Notes: generated by a model from the letters alone, not told the origin. Shown: positions 26,078-35,771, numbered from the stretch's first letter. The stretch is DNA of 64,000 nt from JANNYA01 sp031422315 (GCA_031422315.1 JANOQN010000038.1:62001-126000); one strand, 5' to 3'. A program made the numbers and translations.

Positions 26078-26189
26078 GTTATTTGTAATAAAAACGACAA
26101 ATAAATCTCAAAGCGGTTCGCAGAACTACAATGGCCCTTGTGGCAACTTACCAGGAGAGCTGCAAATAAGGCGCGACCTTGCGTGGGGC

Positions 26190-26222
26190 AAAAAAAACTC
26201 CCCCAGAAGCCCTGGGAGAGTT
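26190..26222 (-). terminator. Rho-independent terminator of lysM gene
   Basis: AACTCCCCCAG and CTGGGAGAGTT pair over 11 bp with one wobble pair, around a short loop. On the minus strand a run of T follows (plus AAAAAAA at 26191-26197). It lies 38 bp past the LysM gene stop. Confidence 0.75.
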
Positions 26223-26259
26223 GTCGACGTCAAAAATGCGAAGGAAAGTGAAAAGCGAG

Positions 26260-26853
26260 TTACTTTTTAGCCTCCAGCTTCGGAATACGCAGCACTTGCC
26301 CCGGATAAATCTGATCAGGATCTTTCAGCATCGGCTTGTTGGCTTCGAAAATGGCTGGGTATTTCATCGCGTCGCCATAGACGGATTTGGCGATTTTGCT
26401 TAACGAATCACCCTTAACGACGACATAGGTTTTAGATTCCCAGCCGTCTTTGTCGGCCTCGGCGGCCGTCGGTAGCGGTGCGCCAATTTTCTCAGCAATC
26501 ACTTGCTCAGCGCTGAGCTTGACAACCGGTGCGGCAGGCGCAGCGGCTACCACAGGAGCGGCAACCTTAAACACCGGAGGCGCGCCAACCACTAAGCGAT
26601 CTGCCACGCTATCCACGCCTTCAACATTACCTACCGCGAGCACGATCTTTTCTTTCAATTCTTTCGAGCTAACCCAGCCCGCGACCGCTAATACTTCGCC
26701 TTCTAGCCACGTGTGAACGTGTTTTGCATCAAGCCCGACGCTTTTCAAGTGCTTTTGAATCAAGCCTTGCAAGTCAGGAATTTCAGATGGACTTTTACCG
26801 CCGAAGAGTTTTGCGCCAGCTGAGCCGATAAAGCTAAATAATCCCATGGTCAT
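26260..26853 (-). CDS. lysM: BON-LysM protein (YgaU/Kbp-like)
   Basis: The 197-residue protein has a BON domain at about 28-95 (LIQKHLKSVGLDAKHVHTWL, then GNVEGVDSVADRLVV) and a C-terminal LysM domain at about 145-195 (YVVVKGDSLSKIAKSVYGD ... IYPGQVLRIP), joined by an Ala/Pro-rich linker. This is the domain order of E. coli Kbp/YgaU, a cytoplasmic potassium-binding protein. There is no signal peptide here either. Kbp is about 150 residues, so the linker is longer. Monocistronic, with its own terminator. ATG at 26847 is an alternative start. Confidence 0.88.
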   Translation of the reverse strand: MTMGLFSFIGSAGAKLFGGKSPSEIPDLQGLIQKHLKSVGLDAKHVHTWLEGEVLAVAGWVSSKELKEKIVLAVGNVEGVDSVADRLVVGAPPVFKVAAPVVAAAPAAPVVKLSAEQVIAEKIGAPLPTAAEADKDGWESKTYVVVKGDSLSKIAKSVYGDAMKYPAIFEANKPMLKDPDQIYPGQVLRIPKLEAKK

Positions 26854-26949
26854 TCCTTAGTTTGAGGTGAGCGCGCACATGCGCGGCCTGCATGCTATCG
26901 CAGTGTGAAGCTCCAATTTGTTCACGCAACCAAAATAGACAGTTGCTTC

Positions 26950-27112
26950 AACCCGGAAATCCCATTAGAAGGCGCGATGATCGCGCAGGATTTTGAATTC
27001 ACAAGAGATTTTCCGATTAAGCGCAATACCCAGGTGTATTGTCGATTGAGGAAAATTTCTTGTGAATTCACAAGACTAGCGAGGGCGCGTCGGCTAATGG
27101 GATTTCCGGGTT
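26950..27112. repeat. 163-bp structured inverted repeat, copy 2
   Basis: The outer arms are a perfect 19-bp inverted repeat, AACCCGGAAATCCCATTAG at 26950 and its complement ending at 27112. The inner TGAATTCACAAGA stem and apical CAATAC-CCAGGT-GTATTG hairpin are kept. Relative to copy 1 the outer arms differ at three stem positions, two of them changed on both sides so pairing holds. Confidence 0.85.
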
Positions 27113-27162
27113 CAACTGAAGTGTATTAATTTGCCTGAGCGATTGCGGCGATACCGGTGCAA

Positions 27163-28719
27163 CTAACCCCGCAACACCAGCACGGACTTACCGCTCGCAG
27201 TGTGTGCTGTTTGCGTTTTCATGCGTAAAGGCCAATCTGGCGCATCGCTACGCCGATCAAAAATTACTAGAAATCCACTCGTTAGCCCAAGGCGAGTCAA
27301 ATAAGCTTCGATTTGGACTAATCCTTCTTCTTGCGGATCAGCCTGCTTATCTCGCCAAACTTTCACCTCAATTGCCATTTGCTGATCGCCGACCAGCACC
27401 AGCAAATCTAGTCGACCCGAACCAGCGGCATATTCGCGCTCAATCCGGCCACCGCCATTGATCACACGCTGCAAATAAGCCATCAACACTAAATGCGGAG
27501 CCGCCTCGTGATAGGGCGCTGATTTCATCATCACTTCGCCGTGATTGCGCCAGAAATCCAGAAAATTCAGCAAGAACTGGCGAGCATCCAGCTTGCCGAT
27601 AGCATCTTGCCAGCTTATTTTTATGTCACCGTCGTTTATCTTGCTCTGTGCAACGCTGCTCAATACACGTGGCAACACCTCTGCATAAATTTCATTGGCT
27701 GGCATGAGTGCTTTACGCAGTCGGCTATAGCGAATGAGCCCTAAATCGACCACATATTTTTCGTCGGCCTCATTGCCCTCGCTTCGCCCGCCTATAAGCA
27801 TCGGCTCTATGACTCGCCGCACGCGCTCCTCCCGCAGTTTGTCGGTCAGCTGATCTAAGTGTGTGTCATTGCGCAAAATTAGCGCTTCCCGCGCTGCACG
27901 CATGCGCTCAAGGTCAATCATCACGCTGCGGTCTAAACTTTCAGGCGTTTTCCACACCGCCTGTTCGGCCAGCGCATTAACTAGCCAGGGCTGGCCCTGA
28001 GTCGATTGCCACGCCAGCTCGATGGCGGCTTCGTCAAAGCGCTGGCCGGTGGCGTCGGTGTGCTGCTGATATAGGTCGACCAGTTCATCGCGGGAAAAAT
28101 CCCCCAAACGCAGGCTTTCGGCTTTGATGTTGAACGCGCTGCCGCCGGTAATGACCTCACCATCGGGCATCGTCATGCGGTAATCGCGCACATCGCGAAC
28201 GCCACACAACACAATGGTTTGTGGGAAGTTTTTCGGGCGATCGGTGTAGCCCGCGCGAATTTGCCGAAGTAAGGAAATTAACGTATCGCCAACCAGTGAA
28301 TCAACTTCATCTAAGAACAGTACCACCGGCTTGGCCGATTGCGCGCAGGCTTTACGTAGCAGTCGGCGCAGCGCATCAAACGGCGCTTCAACCAGCGCAT
28401 CGCAGTGAATTCCGAGTTCTTCAAACTTCTCCGACAGCACTGAAACAATCGCGCCCATTGCATCCGCAACGTTGCTGCGCGCTGCCTGCGCCGCCTCAAT
28501 ATTGGCGTAAACGGCGGTATATTCCGTTTCAGAATTCAGCGCAACCTGCAGCGCCTGCAAACAGGTTGTTTTGCCTGTTTGACGCGGCGCGTGCAGCACG
28601 AAATAGCGCTGCTGCGCGATCAAAGATCGAAGCGCGGCAAGATCTACCCGCGAAAGCGGCTCAATAAGGTAGTGTAGTTCCGCTTTTGATGGCCCAGCGG
28701 TGTTGAAGTGTTTTTCCAT
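27163..28719 (-). CDS. AAA-type ATPase with C-terminal PD-(D/E)XK nuclease-like domain
   Basis: The 518-residue protein has Walker A APRQTGKTT (44-52), Walker B VVLFLDEVD (Asp137-Glu138), a sensor region (TIVLCGVRDVRDYR) and a winged-helix section (250-370). The C-terminal part has GRLDLLVLV (Asp438) followed by MAIEVKVW (Glu451, Lys453), the PD-(D/E)XK core. This architecture belongs to a widely duplicated family whose role is unsettled. Phage or plasmid defence has been suggested for relatives of this fold, but nothing nearby supports it here. It stands alone, next to the 163-bp repeat. Confidence 0.8.
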   Translation of the reverse strand: MEKHFNTAGPSKAELHYLIEPLSRVDLAALRSLIAQQRYFVLHAPRQTGKTTCLQALQVALNSETEYTAVYANIEAAQAARSNVADAMGAIVSVLSEKFEELGIHCDALVEAPFDALRRLLRKACAQSAKPVVLFLDEVDSLVGDTLISLLRQIRAGYTDRPKNFPQTIVLCGVRDVRDYRMTMPDGEVITGGSAFNIKAESLRLGDFSRDELVDLYQQHTDATGQRFDEAAIELAWQSTQGQPWLVNALAEQAVWKTPESLDRSVMIDLERMRAAREALILRNDTHLDQLTDKLREERVRRVIEPMLIGGRSEGNEADEKYVVDLGLIRYSRLRKALMPANEIYAEVLPRVLSSVAQSKINDGDIKISWQDAIGKLDARQFLLNFLDFWRNHGEVMMKSAPYHEAAPHLVLMAYLQRVINGGGRIEREYAAGSGRLDLLVLVGDQQMAIEVKVWRDKQADPQEEGLVQIEAYLTRLGLTSGFLVIFDRRSDAPDWPLRMKTQTAHTASGKSVLVLRG

Positions 28720-28892
28720 TCGGGGAGTATAGCGGTTTGGGGTTTTGGACTGGCTATGAACTTAACGGCGTTGAAATCGGCAATGGCAACTTAGATTTCC
28801 CCAACACCAAAATCAAAACCAATCTTGTATATCGCGACTTGCGCCCCATTTACCTGGATAATCGAAATTTATGAACTTAATAAGGAATCAAC

Positions 28893-29747
28893 ATGGCATC
28901 AGCAAACGTCGTCGCAACCAATCAAGCCAATTTTGAAGCGGATGTCATCACCGCATCAATGTCGATGCCTGTTTTGGTTGATTTTTGGGCACCGTGGTGC
29001 GGCCCTTGCCGAACCTTGATGCCGATGCTTGAACGGGTGGTCGACAGCATGAACGGCGCAGTCAAGCTGGCAAAAGTGAACACTGATGAGGAGCCGATGC
29101 TTTCGCAGATGTTTGGTATTCGCTCGCTTCCGACAGTGGTGTTGTTCAAGGATGGTAAGCCGGTCGATGGCTTTATGGGCGCGCAGCCCGAAAGCGTGGT
29201 TCGCACGCTGCTTGCCAAGCACGCTAGCACGGCCGATGCGCCGGAAACGCTTGCTGACGAAGCGACGCCGGAAGCCTTGGATTTGGAAGAGGAAATCAGC
29301 GCGCTAACTGCCAAAGCCAAGGCCGAGCCCGACAAGGAAGAGCACCGCGTTGAGCTAGCGGATCGGCTCGCGCAAATCGGTGAAGTTGAGCAAGCCAAAG
29401 GACTGCTGAAAGGTTTGTCAGCGTTAGCTGAGGGTGATGCCGCAAAACGCGTGCGCGCGCGGCTCCATTTCGCAGGCGTGTTAGACGACTCGCCCAATGC
29501 CGTCGAGCTGCAAGATGCAATCGCGAAAGATGCGAAAAACTTGCGCGCTCGGCATCAGCTGGCGGTTCGCTTTTTAATGGCCGGCCAAGCACAGGCCGCG
29601 ATGGAGCAGTGGCTCACGATTATAAAAACCGATCGCAGCTTTGATAATGATTTAGGGCGACGTTCTTTGCTTGACGCATTTCGCATCGTTAGTGATGTCG
29701 ATTTGGTCGGCGATATGCGTCGTAAAATGAGTGCTGCGTTGAACTAA
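28893..29747 (+). CDS. cnoX: Thioredoxin-TPR co-chaperone CnoX (YbbN)
   Basis: The 284-residue protein has an N-terminal thioredoxin domain (about 1-110) with an intact WCGPC site (Cys36, Cys39), then helical TPR-like repeats (about 135-284: RVELADRLAQIGEVEQAKGLL, RHQLAVRFLMAGQAQAAMEQW). This is the layout of CnoX/YbbN, which holds oxidation-damaged proteins and hands them to DnaK and GroEL. Enterobacterial YbbN lacks the full CxxC, whereas here it is kept, so redox activity is plausible. The gene precedes moeA by 4 bp. Cytoplasmic. Confidence 0.92.
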   Translation: MASANVVATNQANFEADVITASMSMPVLVDFWAPWCGPCRTLMPMLERVVDSMNGAVKLAKVNTDEEPMLSQMFGIRSLPTVVLFKDGKPVDGFMGAQPESVVRTLLAKHASTADAPETLADEATPEALDLEEEISALTAKAKAEPDKEEHRVELADRLAQIGEVEQAKGLLKGLSALAEGDAAKRVRARLHFAGVLDDSPNAVELQDAIAKDAKNLRARHQLAVRFLMAGQAQAAMEQWLTIIKTDRSFDNDLGRRSLLDAFRIVSDVDLVGDMRRKMSAALN

Positions 29748-29751
29748 CACA

Positions 29752-31026
29752 ATGCAAGAACGAGTCAGCCTAGATGAAGCTCAAGCCATCATCGCCACAC
29801 AGCTCGCTGGCTTGCATTTGCCAGTCGAGCATGTTGATTTAGCGGACGCAATCGGGCGCGTGCTTGCGGAACCATTTCGCGCGCCATTTGCGCTGCCGCG
29901 TTTTGATAATTCCATGGTCGATGGCTTTGCGGTGCGCAACGCGGATTTGCTGGGTGCATCAGAGGTAACACCGATTGCGTTGAGAATCCGCGGCCTGCAG
30001 CGTGCAGGGCAGGCGATTGTCGATAATCAAGCGCCGCTTGAAAGCGGATTTTGTGTCAGCATCAGCACCGGCGCAGCTATGCCAACGGGCGCTGATGCCG
30101 TGGTGATGCAAGAGCACGTACAAATCAGCGATAGCCATGTGATTTGCACTCAGCCGACTACTTTGCAAACTTGCACGCGGCGCGCGGGCGAAGAGTTTGG
30201 CCTGCATGAGCGCGTTATTGCGGCGCGCCAACGGCTTGACGCGGGTGCAAAAGCGCTACTCGCTAGCTTTGGCGCAAGTTCTTTGCGCTGCTTTGCTAAA
30301 CCGCGCGTGGTGGTGCTGGCCGGTGGTGATGAGCTGGTGCCGCACGATGCCGGGGTGGCGCTTCATGGCAGTCAAATTTATGACGCCAATCGCGCGCTGC
30401 TGCAGGCGCTGTTACAGGCCGATGGCGCACGGGTATATTTGCACCCGCTGCTGCCTGATCGGCCTGAGGCAATTGAATCAGCGCTGTTGCAGGCCGCTGA
30501 AAGCGCTGATTTGATTATTTCGACCGGCGGTGCATCCGTTGGCGCTGCGGATTTTATGCCTGCTTTGGTCAAACAACTCGGCTGCTGTTTTTTTTGGCGA
30601 GTTCGGCTAAAACCGGGCATGCCTGCACTGTTTGCCCGCATCGGTAAAACGCCGATTTTGGTGTTGCCGGGTAATCCAGTCAGCGTGTTGAGCACTTATT
30701 TGATGCTGGCGCGCCCGGCCGTACTTCGATTAAGCGGCATGGAACCTAAAGCGCCGCTGGCGTTTGAGGTGCCGCTCGCGCTAGCTATCAAAAAAACCCA
30801 CGCGCGTCGCGATTTGATGCGTGCGGCGGTTATGCCGGTAGGCGGTGAGCTGCGCGCATTTGCGCTGCAAGCGCAGGGCTCACATCGTTTATCGAGCCTG
30901 CTGGGTGGGGAATTCGCTGAGCAACACAGTGCGCACTTTGGCTTGCTTGACTTGCCGGAGGGCGAATATGCGTTAGCTGCAGGCGCGCGGGTGCGGTTTA
31001 TGCCGTTTAGTGGTTTGATGAGTTAG
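29752..31026 (+). CDS. moeA: Molybdopterin molybdotransferase MoeA
   Basis: The 424-residue protein inserts molybdate into adenylated molybdopterin, the last step of molybdenum cofactor synthesis. It shows the MoeA signatures: PRFDNSMVDGFAV, ISTGAAMPTGADAVVMQEHV, GSQIYDANRALLQALLQADG and ISTGGASVGAADF, GNPVSVLSTYLMLARP. Length is normal. It follows cnoX by only 4 bp, so they are probably cotranscribed, which is not a functional pairing I know of. No other moa/moe gene is in the window. Confidence 0.95.
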   Translation: MQERVSLDEAQAIIATQLAGLHLPVEHVDLADAIGRVLAEPFRAPFALPRFDNSMVDGFAVRNADLLGASEVTPIALRIRGLQRAGQAIVDNQAPLESGFCVSISTGAAMPTGADAVVMQEHVQISDSHVICTQPTTLQTCTRRAGEEFGLHERVIAARQRLDAGAKALLASFGASSLRCFAKPRVVVLAGGDELVPHDAGVALHGSQIYDANRALLQALLQADGARVYLHPLLPDRPEAIESALLQAAESADLIISTGGASVGAADFMPALVKQLGCCFFWRVRLKPGMPALFARIGKTPILVLPGNPVSVLSTYLMLARPAVLRLSGMEPKAPLAFEVPLALAIKKTHARRDLMRAAVMPVGGELRAFALQAQGSHRLSSLLGGEFAEQHSAHFGLLDLPEGEYALAAGARVRFMPFSGLMS

Positions 31027-31086
31027 CTAATCGATCCAGCCCGAACCACGCTATTTTTACCCGCACTTTTCGCGATCAGCACTCAC

Positions 31087-32256
31087 CTAGTTCCTGCCAG
31101 CCTTCAGATTTGTCCACAACCGCACCCGTTTGCGCTTATCCGCCGGGCTGACTTCGGTTTGATCGACGAGCTTGGCAGCCACGGCCGCGGGTGGGTAGAC
31201 GCCAGGGTTGTTTCGCACTTCAGCGCTGACGAGCTGGGTGGCTGATGCATTGGCGTTGGCGTAGCCGATTTCGTCGGAAATTTGCGCGATAACCGAGGGC
31301 GTGAGCAAATAATTGATGAAAGCGTGTGCGTTGTTTGGGCGCTCGGCATCGCGTGGAATCACCATCAAATCCATCCAGCGCACCGCGCCTTCTTTCGGGA
31401 TGATGTAATTGACCACTACGCCGTTTTTCGCCTCAATCGCTCGGTCGCTCGCTTGAATGATATCGCCGGAATAGCCCATGGCGAGGCAAATATCGCCGCT
31501 AGCCAGATCGGAAATATAGCGGCTGGAATGAAAATAGCGCAGCTGTGGTTTGATCGCGCGGATACTGGCGGCGGCGGCGTTTAAATCAGCCGGCTTTGCG
31601 CTTTGTGGCGGTTTGCCGAGTGCGACCAGTGTTGCACCTAAGCCTTCGGCTTCATCGTCCAGCATCGATATGCCGCAGCCCGCAAGCTTTTTCGCGTTGG
31701 CCGGATTGAACAGCAAATTCCAGGAATCGAGCGGTACATCCGGGCCTAGTGCGGCGCGCACTTTGGCTTCGTTATAGCCCAAGCCCGTGGTGCCCCACAT
31801 GTAGGGCACGGCGAACTGATTGCCGGGGTCGATATCGCTGAGGCTTTTCATCAGTGCGGCATCGGCGTTGCCAAGTTGCGGCAAGCTGCTTTTGCTGAGC
31901 GGGCTCAATAATTTGGCTTTGATTTGCCGCGCAGCGTAAGGCCGGGCCGCAGAAAAAACCAAATCGTAGCCACTTTTTCCGGCCAGCAATTTCGCTTCTA
32001 GCGTTTCATTGCTGTCGTAGACATCGTAGACGACTTTGATGCCGGTTTTCTTGGTAAAGCCCGCAATCGCCTGTTCGGAAATGTAATCCGACCAATTGTA
32101 GACGTGCAAAATCGGGGCTTCGGTGGGGGCTGCTGCGGATGCTGTCGGGGTTACATTGATGCAAATTGCTAGAGACAATGAGCAGCTAAAAGTAATGCGA
32201 GTTAAGTTCGATCTTGTCTTGTGCACAGGGTTTTCCATATCAGTTCGGTGGAACAT
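31087..32256 (-). CDS. Spermidine/putrescine-binding periplasmic protein (PotF-like)
   Basis: The 389-residue protein has a signal peptide (about residues 20-42) and the type I polyamine-binding fold. HVYNWSDYISEQAIAGFTKK is the PotD/PotF opening, and YDVFDSNE-like YDVYDSNETLEAKLLAGKSGYDLV, VPYMWGTTGLGYN, AMGYSGDIIQASDRA and IPKEGAVRWMDLMVIP follow. It would capture putrescine or spermidine for an ABC importer, but no permease or ATPase gene is close. ATG at 32238 (MENPVHK) is an alternative start. Confidence 0.9.
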   Translation of the reverse strand: MFHRTDMENPVHKTRSNLTRITFSCSLSLAICINVTPTASAAAPTEAPILHVYNWSDYISEQAIAGFTKKTGIKVVYDVYDSNETLEAKLLAGKSGYDLVFSAARPYAARQIKAKLLSPLSKSSLPQLGNADAALMKSLSDIDPGNQFAVPYMWGTTGLGYNEAKVRAALGPDVPLDSWNLLFNPANAKKLAGCGISMLDDEAEGLGATLVALGKPPQSAKPADLNAAAASIRAIKPQLRYFHSSRYISDLASGDICLAMGYSGDIIQASDRAIEAKNGVVVNYIIPKEGAVRWMDLMVIPRDAERPNNAHAFINYLLTPSVIAQISDEIGYANANASATQLVSAEVRNNPGVYPPAAVAAKLVDQTEVSPADKRKRVRLWTNLKAGRN

Positions 32257-32287
32257 CAGAGCATCAGCGCTTACGAGTCTGGAGATT

Positions 32288-32380
32288 CGTCATCCCCGCG
32301 TAGGCGGGGACCCAGAACAGGTGTCCGCGTCAATCGAACGCGTAAGGCACCTGGGTTCCCGCCTACGCGCTAATTACGAT
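32288..32380. repeat. REP-like palindrome pair (tail to tail)
   Basis: Unit one (32288-32325) reads GTCATCCCCGCGTAGGCGGG then ACCCAGAACAGGTGTC. Unit two (32349-32380) reads CCTGGGTTCCCGCCTACGCG in opposite orientation, then departs from consensus (CTAATTACGA), so it has decayed on one side. It lies between the potF-like and putA genes. Confidence 0.75.
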
Positions 32381-32433
32381 TTGGATAAGCGGAGATTCAT
32401 TTAAATTACCCTCGATGGTTTTACAAATCACGA

Positions 32434-35400
32434 CTAACCACCCTGCGCAATAAGCGTCGCATTGCCACCAACCGCCGCGGTATTCACCGTGCGGGTGCGC
32501 TCGGTTACGAAGCGATGTAAATAATGCGGGCCGCCGGCTTTGGGGCCGGTACCGCTTAAGCCTTCGCCGCCGAATGGCTGCACGCCGACTACTGCGCCAA
32601 TCATGTTGCGATTGACGTAGCAATTTCCGACTCGCGCGCGCTTTTGAATCCGTTCGATCGTCTCATCGATGCGGCTGTGGATGCCGAGCGTTAGCCCGTA
32701 ACCGGTCGCGTTAATTGCATCAATGGTGGCGTCTAAATCCTTTGCCGCGTATTGAATGACGTGCAATACCGGCCCGAATACTTCGCGCGTTAGCTGATTT
32801 AATGATTTGATTTCATACGCGCACGGGGCGAAAAAACTGCCTTGTTTGATAAGCTCGGGGCTCAACGTAATTTTGGCAATCAAGCGCGCTTCTTGATCCA
32901 TTTTACTGGCGTGGGTTTGCAGCATTTTGAGCGCACGATCATCAATTACCGGGCCAATATCGACGCTTAAATCGCTTGGGTCGCCGACTTTTAATTCGCC
33001 CATTGCGCCCTCAAGCAAGTGCATAACGCGATCGCTAATATCTTCTTGCACGAACAATACACGCGTCGCCGAGCAGCGCTGGCCGGCCGAGCCAAACGCG
33101 CCGCTAATCGCATCTTTCACGATTTGCTCGGGCAGGGCAGAGGAGTCGCAAATCATTGCATTTTGCCCGCCGGTTTCGGCGATTAGCGTGGCAATGGCGC
33201 TATCGCGCGCGGCTAGGCTGCGGTTGATTGCGCGCGCGGTTTCAGTTGATCCGGTAAAACACACGCCCGCAGTGCGCACATCAGAACAAAGCGAAGCGCC
33301 AACCACTGAGCCGAGCCCAGGCAGCATTTGCAGGACTTCTTTAGGAATGCCGGCCTGATAAAAAAGCTCAGTCGCGCGGTAGGCAATCAGATTGGTTTGC
33401 TCGGCCGGCTTGGCAATTACCGTATTGCCGGTGACCAATGCGGCGGCAATTTGCCCCAAAAATATCGCCAGTGGAAAATTCCACGGGCTGATGCACACAA
33501 ACACGCCGCGCCCGTGCAAATGCAGCACGTTGCTCTCGCCGGTGGGCCCGGCTAGCGTGCTGGGCTGAGCAAATTCAGTGCGCGCAAGCGCTGCATAGTA
33601 TCGGCAAAAATCCGCCGCTTCGCGCACTTCACCGATGCCATCGCCAATGGTTTTGCCGGCTTCTTTGCAGCACAGCGCCACTAGCTCGCCGAGGTTGTCT
33701 TCTAATAAATCGGCCATGCGCTCTAACACGTCGGCGCGCAGCTCGACTTTCACCGCGTCCCACGCGGGCTGGGCTTGCTCGGCGATCGCGAGCGCGGCTT
33801 TAGCCAATACCGCGTCGGCCATTTGCACGCTGCCAATATTTTCCGCGCGATTGGCCGGGTTGGTGACTGGAATTGAAGTCAGCGAACTAGCGTTAATTGA
33901 GGGCGTTTGCGGTTTGGCGTCAATGCGGGTAATTTTTAGTGAGTCGGCCAACTTTTTCAGCGCTAACTCATTGCCGTAGCTCATGCCGAGTGAATTTTTG
34001 CGGTGCGCGCCGTACAAATTAATCGGCAGCGGAATGCGCGGGTGCGCTTTGGGCTCGGCAGCTCTGGCTTGCTCAATTGGGTCGCTAATCAAATCGGCAA
34101 TATTGATGTTTTCATCATTGATACGATTGACGAAGCTGGTATTAGCGCCGTTCTCGAGTAAACGACGCACCAAATACGGCAGCAAATCTTCATGGCTGCC
34201 CACCGGCGCGTAGACGCGGCAAGGCACATTGAGCTTTTCCGCACCGATCACTTCGCCGTACAAATCAGCGCCCATGCCGTGCAAACGCTGAAATTCAAAA
34301 GCGCTCTGTTGACCAGCATTTTTCGCCATTTGCCAGATCGCTGCAATCGTGACCGCATTGTGCGTGGCAAATTGCGGATAAAACAGCGGGCCGTGTGCCA
34401 GCAGTTTTTTTGCACAGGCCAGAAAGCTCAAATCGGTGTTGAATTTGCGGGTAAACACCGGATAGCCCGGGTGCCCGTCGACCTGCGCGCGCTTGATTTC
34501 CGAATCCCAATACGCGCCTTTGACTAACCTTACGCAAATGCGGCGCCCAGCTTTTTTCGCCAGCTCTGCTAATTCGTCGACCACCAAAATCGCGCGTTTT
34601 TGATAGGCCTGTAGTGCGAGGCCCAAGCCGGTATAGCCTTCCATACTCGGGTCTTGAAACACTGCGGCAATAATATCCAGTGAAATTTCAAGCCGATCTG
34701 CCTCTTCGGCATCAATCGTCATTGGTATGCCAACCTGCTTAGCTAGCTGCGCCAATGCCAGCACTTTCGGCAGCATCTCGCGCATCACCCGATTACGATT
34801 GCCAATCTCATAGCGCGGGTGCAGCGCCGAAAGCTTGACCGAAATACTCGGCGCACCGGTCAAATCAGGATACGGCCCGGCTTTGCCAATCGCGCTAATC
34901 GCCTCTATATAGCTGATGAAATAGCGCTCAGCATCCGCCGTAGTCAGCGCGGATTCGCCGAGCATGTCAAACGAGTACCGATAGGCACGGTTTTCTTTAT
35001 TGACGCTGCGCTCAAGCGCCTCTTCAATCGTCCGGCCCATGACGAACTGGTGCCCCATGATTTTCATGGCTTGACGCACTGCGACCCGAATTACCGGCTC
35101 ACCGCTGCGCGCAACCAGCTTTTTCAAACCGCTTAACCAGTTCGATTTGCTTTCATCGGCAATACGCACCAGCTTGCCGGTCAGCATCAAGCCCCAGGTG
35201 CCGGCATTGACGAAAAGCGACTCACTTTTGCCCGCATGCGCATGCCAGTCGGCCTCGCCCAGCTTGTCAGAAATCAATTTGTCCGCGGTATCAGCATCAG
35301 GAATACGCAGCAGCGCTTCCGCCACACACATTAGCAGCACGCCTTCTTCGCTCGACAAATCGTATTGCCGCATAAACGATTCCACCGCCGATTGCTCAGC

Positions 35401-35595
35401 GCGTTTGCCGCGCGTGCCTTCGATGAGTTGCGTGGCGGTGGCGGCTATCGCGGATTTTGTGGCGCCGTCCACTTCGGCAATTCGCAGTAGCTCGCCGATC
35501 ACGAGCGCCTCATCTCGCGCGTAGTTTTCCGTCATGCGCAGCCTGGTTGGCGATTGATTCGGCGAAAGCGGCGGGGTCAAAATCGATTGGTTCAT
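32434..35595 (-). CDS. putA: Bifunctional proline utilisation protein PutA
   Basis: The 1053-residue protein oxidises proline to pyrroline-5-carboxylate (FAD) and then to glutamate (NAD). The proline dehydrogenase barrel (about 190-480) shows RICVRLVKGAYWDSEIKRAQ, ATHNA, FEFQRLHGMG and YLVRRLLENGANTSFVNR. The aldehyde dehydrogenase half (about 550-1045) has AETGGQNAMI and the catalytic Cys841 in GQRCSA. It has no N-terminal ribbon-helix-helix, so unlike E. coli PutA it cannot repress its own gene. A separate regulator is needed and none is adjacent. Confidence 0.96.
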   Translation of the reverse strand: MNQSILTPPLSPNQSPTRLRMTENYARDEALVIGELLRIAEVDGATKSAIAATATQLIEGTRGKRAEQSAVESFMRQYDLSSEEGVLLMCVAEALLRIPDADTADKLISDKLGEADWHAHAGKSESLFVNAGTWGLMLTGKLVRIADESKSNWLSGLKKLVARSGEPVIRVAVRQAMKIMGHQFVMGRTIEEALERSVNKENRAYRYSFDMLGESALTTADAERYFISYIEAISAIGKAGPYPDLTGAPSISVKLSALHPRYEIGNRNRVMREMLPKVLALAQLAKQVGIPMTIDAEEADRLEISLDIIAAVFQDPSMEGYTGLGLALQAYQKRAILVVDELAELAKKAGRRICVRLVKGAYWDSEIKRAQVDGHPGYPVFTRKFNTDLSFLACAKKLLAHGPLFYPQFATHNAVTIAAIWQMAKNAGQQSAFEFQRLHGMGADLYGEVIGAEKLNVPCRVYAPVGSHEDLLPYLVRRLLENGANTSFVNRINDENINIADLISDPIEQARAAEPKAHPRIPLPINLYGAHRKNSLGMSYGNELALKKLADSLKITRIDAKPQTPSINASSLTSIPVTNPANRAENIGSVQMADAVLAKAALAIAEQAQPAWDAVKVELRADVLERMADLLEDNLGELVALCCKEAGKTIGDGIGEVREAADFCRYYAALARTEFAQPSTLAGPTGESNVLHLHGRGVFVCISPWNFPLAIFLGQIAAALVTGNTVIAKPAEQTNLIAYRATELFYQAGIPKEVLQMLPGLGSVVGASLCSDVRTAGVCFTGSTETARAINRSLAARDSAIATLIAETGGQNAMICDSSALPEQIVKDAISGAFGSAGQRCSATRVLFVQEDISDRVMHLLEGAMGELKVGDPSDLSVDIGPVIDDRALKMLQTHASKMDQEARLIAKITLSPELIKQGSFFAPCAYEIKSLNQLTREVFGPVLHVIQYAAKDLDATIDAINATGYGLTLGIHSRIDETIERIQKRARVGNCYVNRNMIGAVVGVQPFGGEGLSGTGPKAGGPHYLHRFVTERTRTVNTAAVGGNATLIAQGG

Positions 35596-35771
35596 GGATG
35601 GGCTCGGGGGCTAGGAAGCGGCGGCTAGATTAGCAGAGGCGGGCGATGGGTGGCAGGGTGGGTAGATGGAAAGGGATTGAGTCTGTGTGGCAACTTGCGG
35701 CGTCATTGTTTGACGCGAACTTGTAGATAACGAGTCCTAACCTTAATCTCAGTGTTCGTCTAAACTGCCTA

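Noticed and set aside
28922..29497. 191-codon leftward frame
   Set aside because: Antisense to cnoX, which has an intact CGPC thioredoxin site.
32434..35595. PutA without DNA-binding domain as an anomaly
   Set aside because: Bifunctional PutA lacking the ribbon-helix-helix is common; only the missing local regulator is worth a note.
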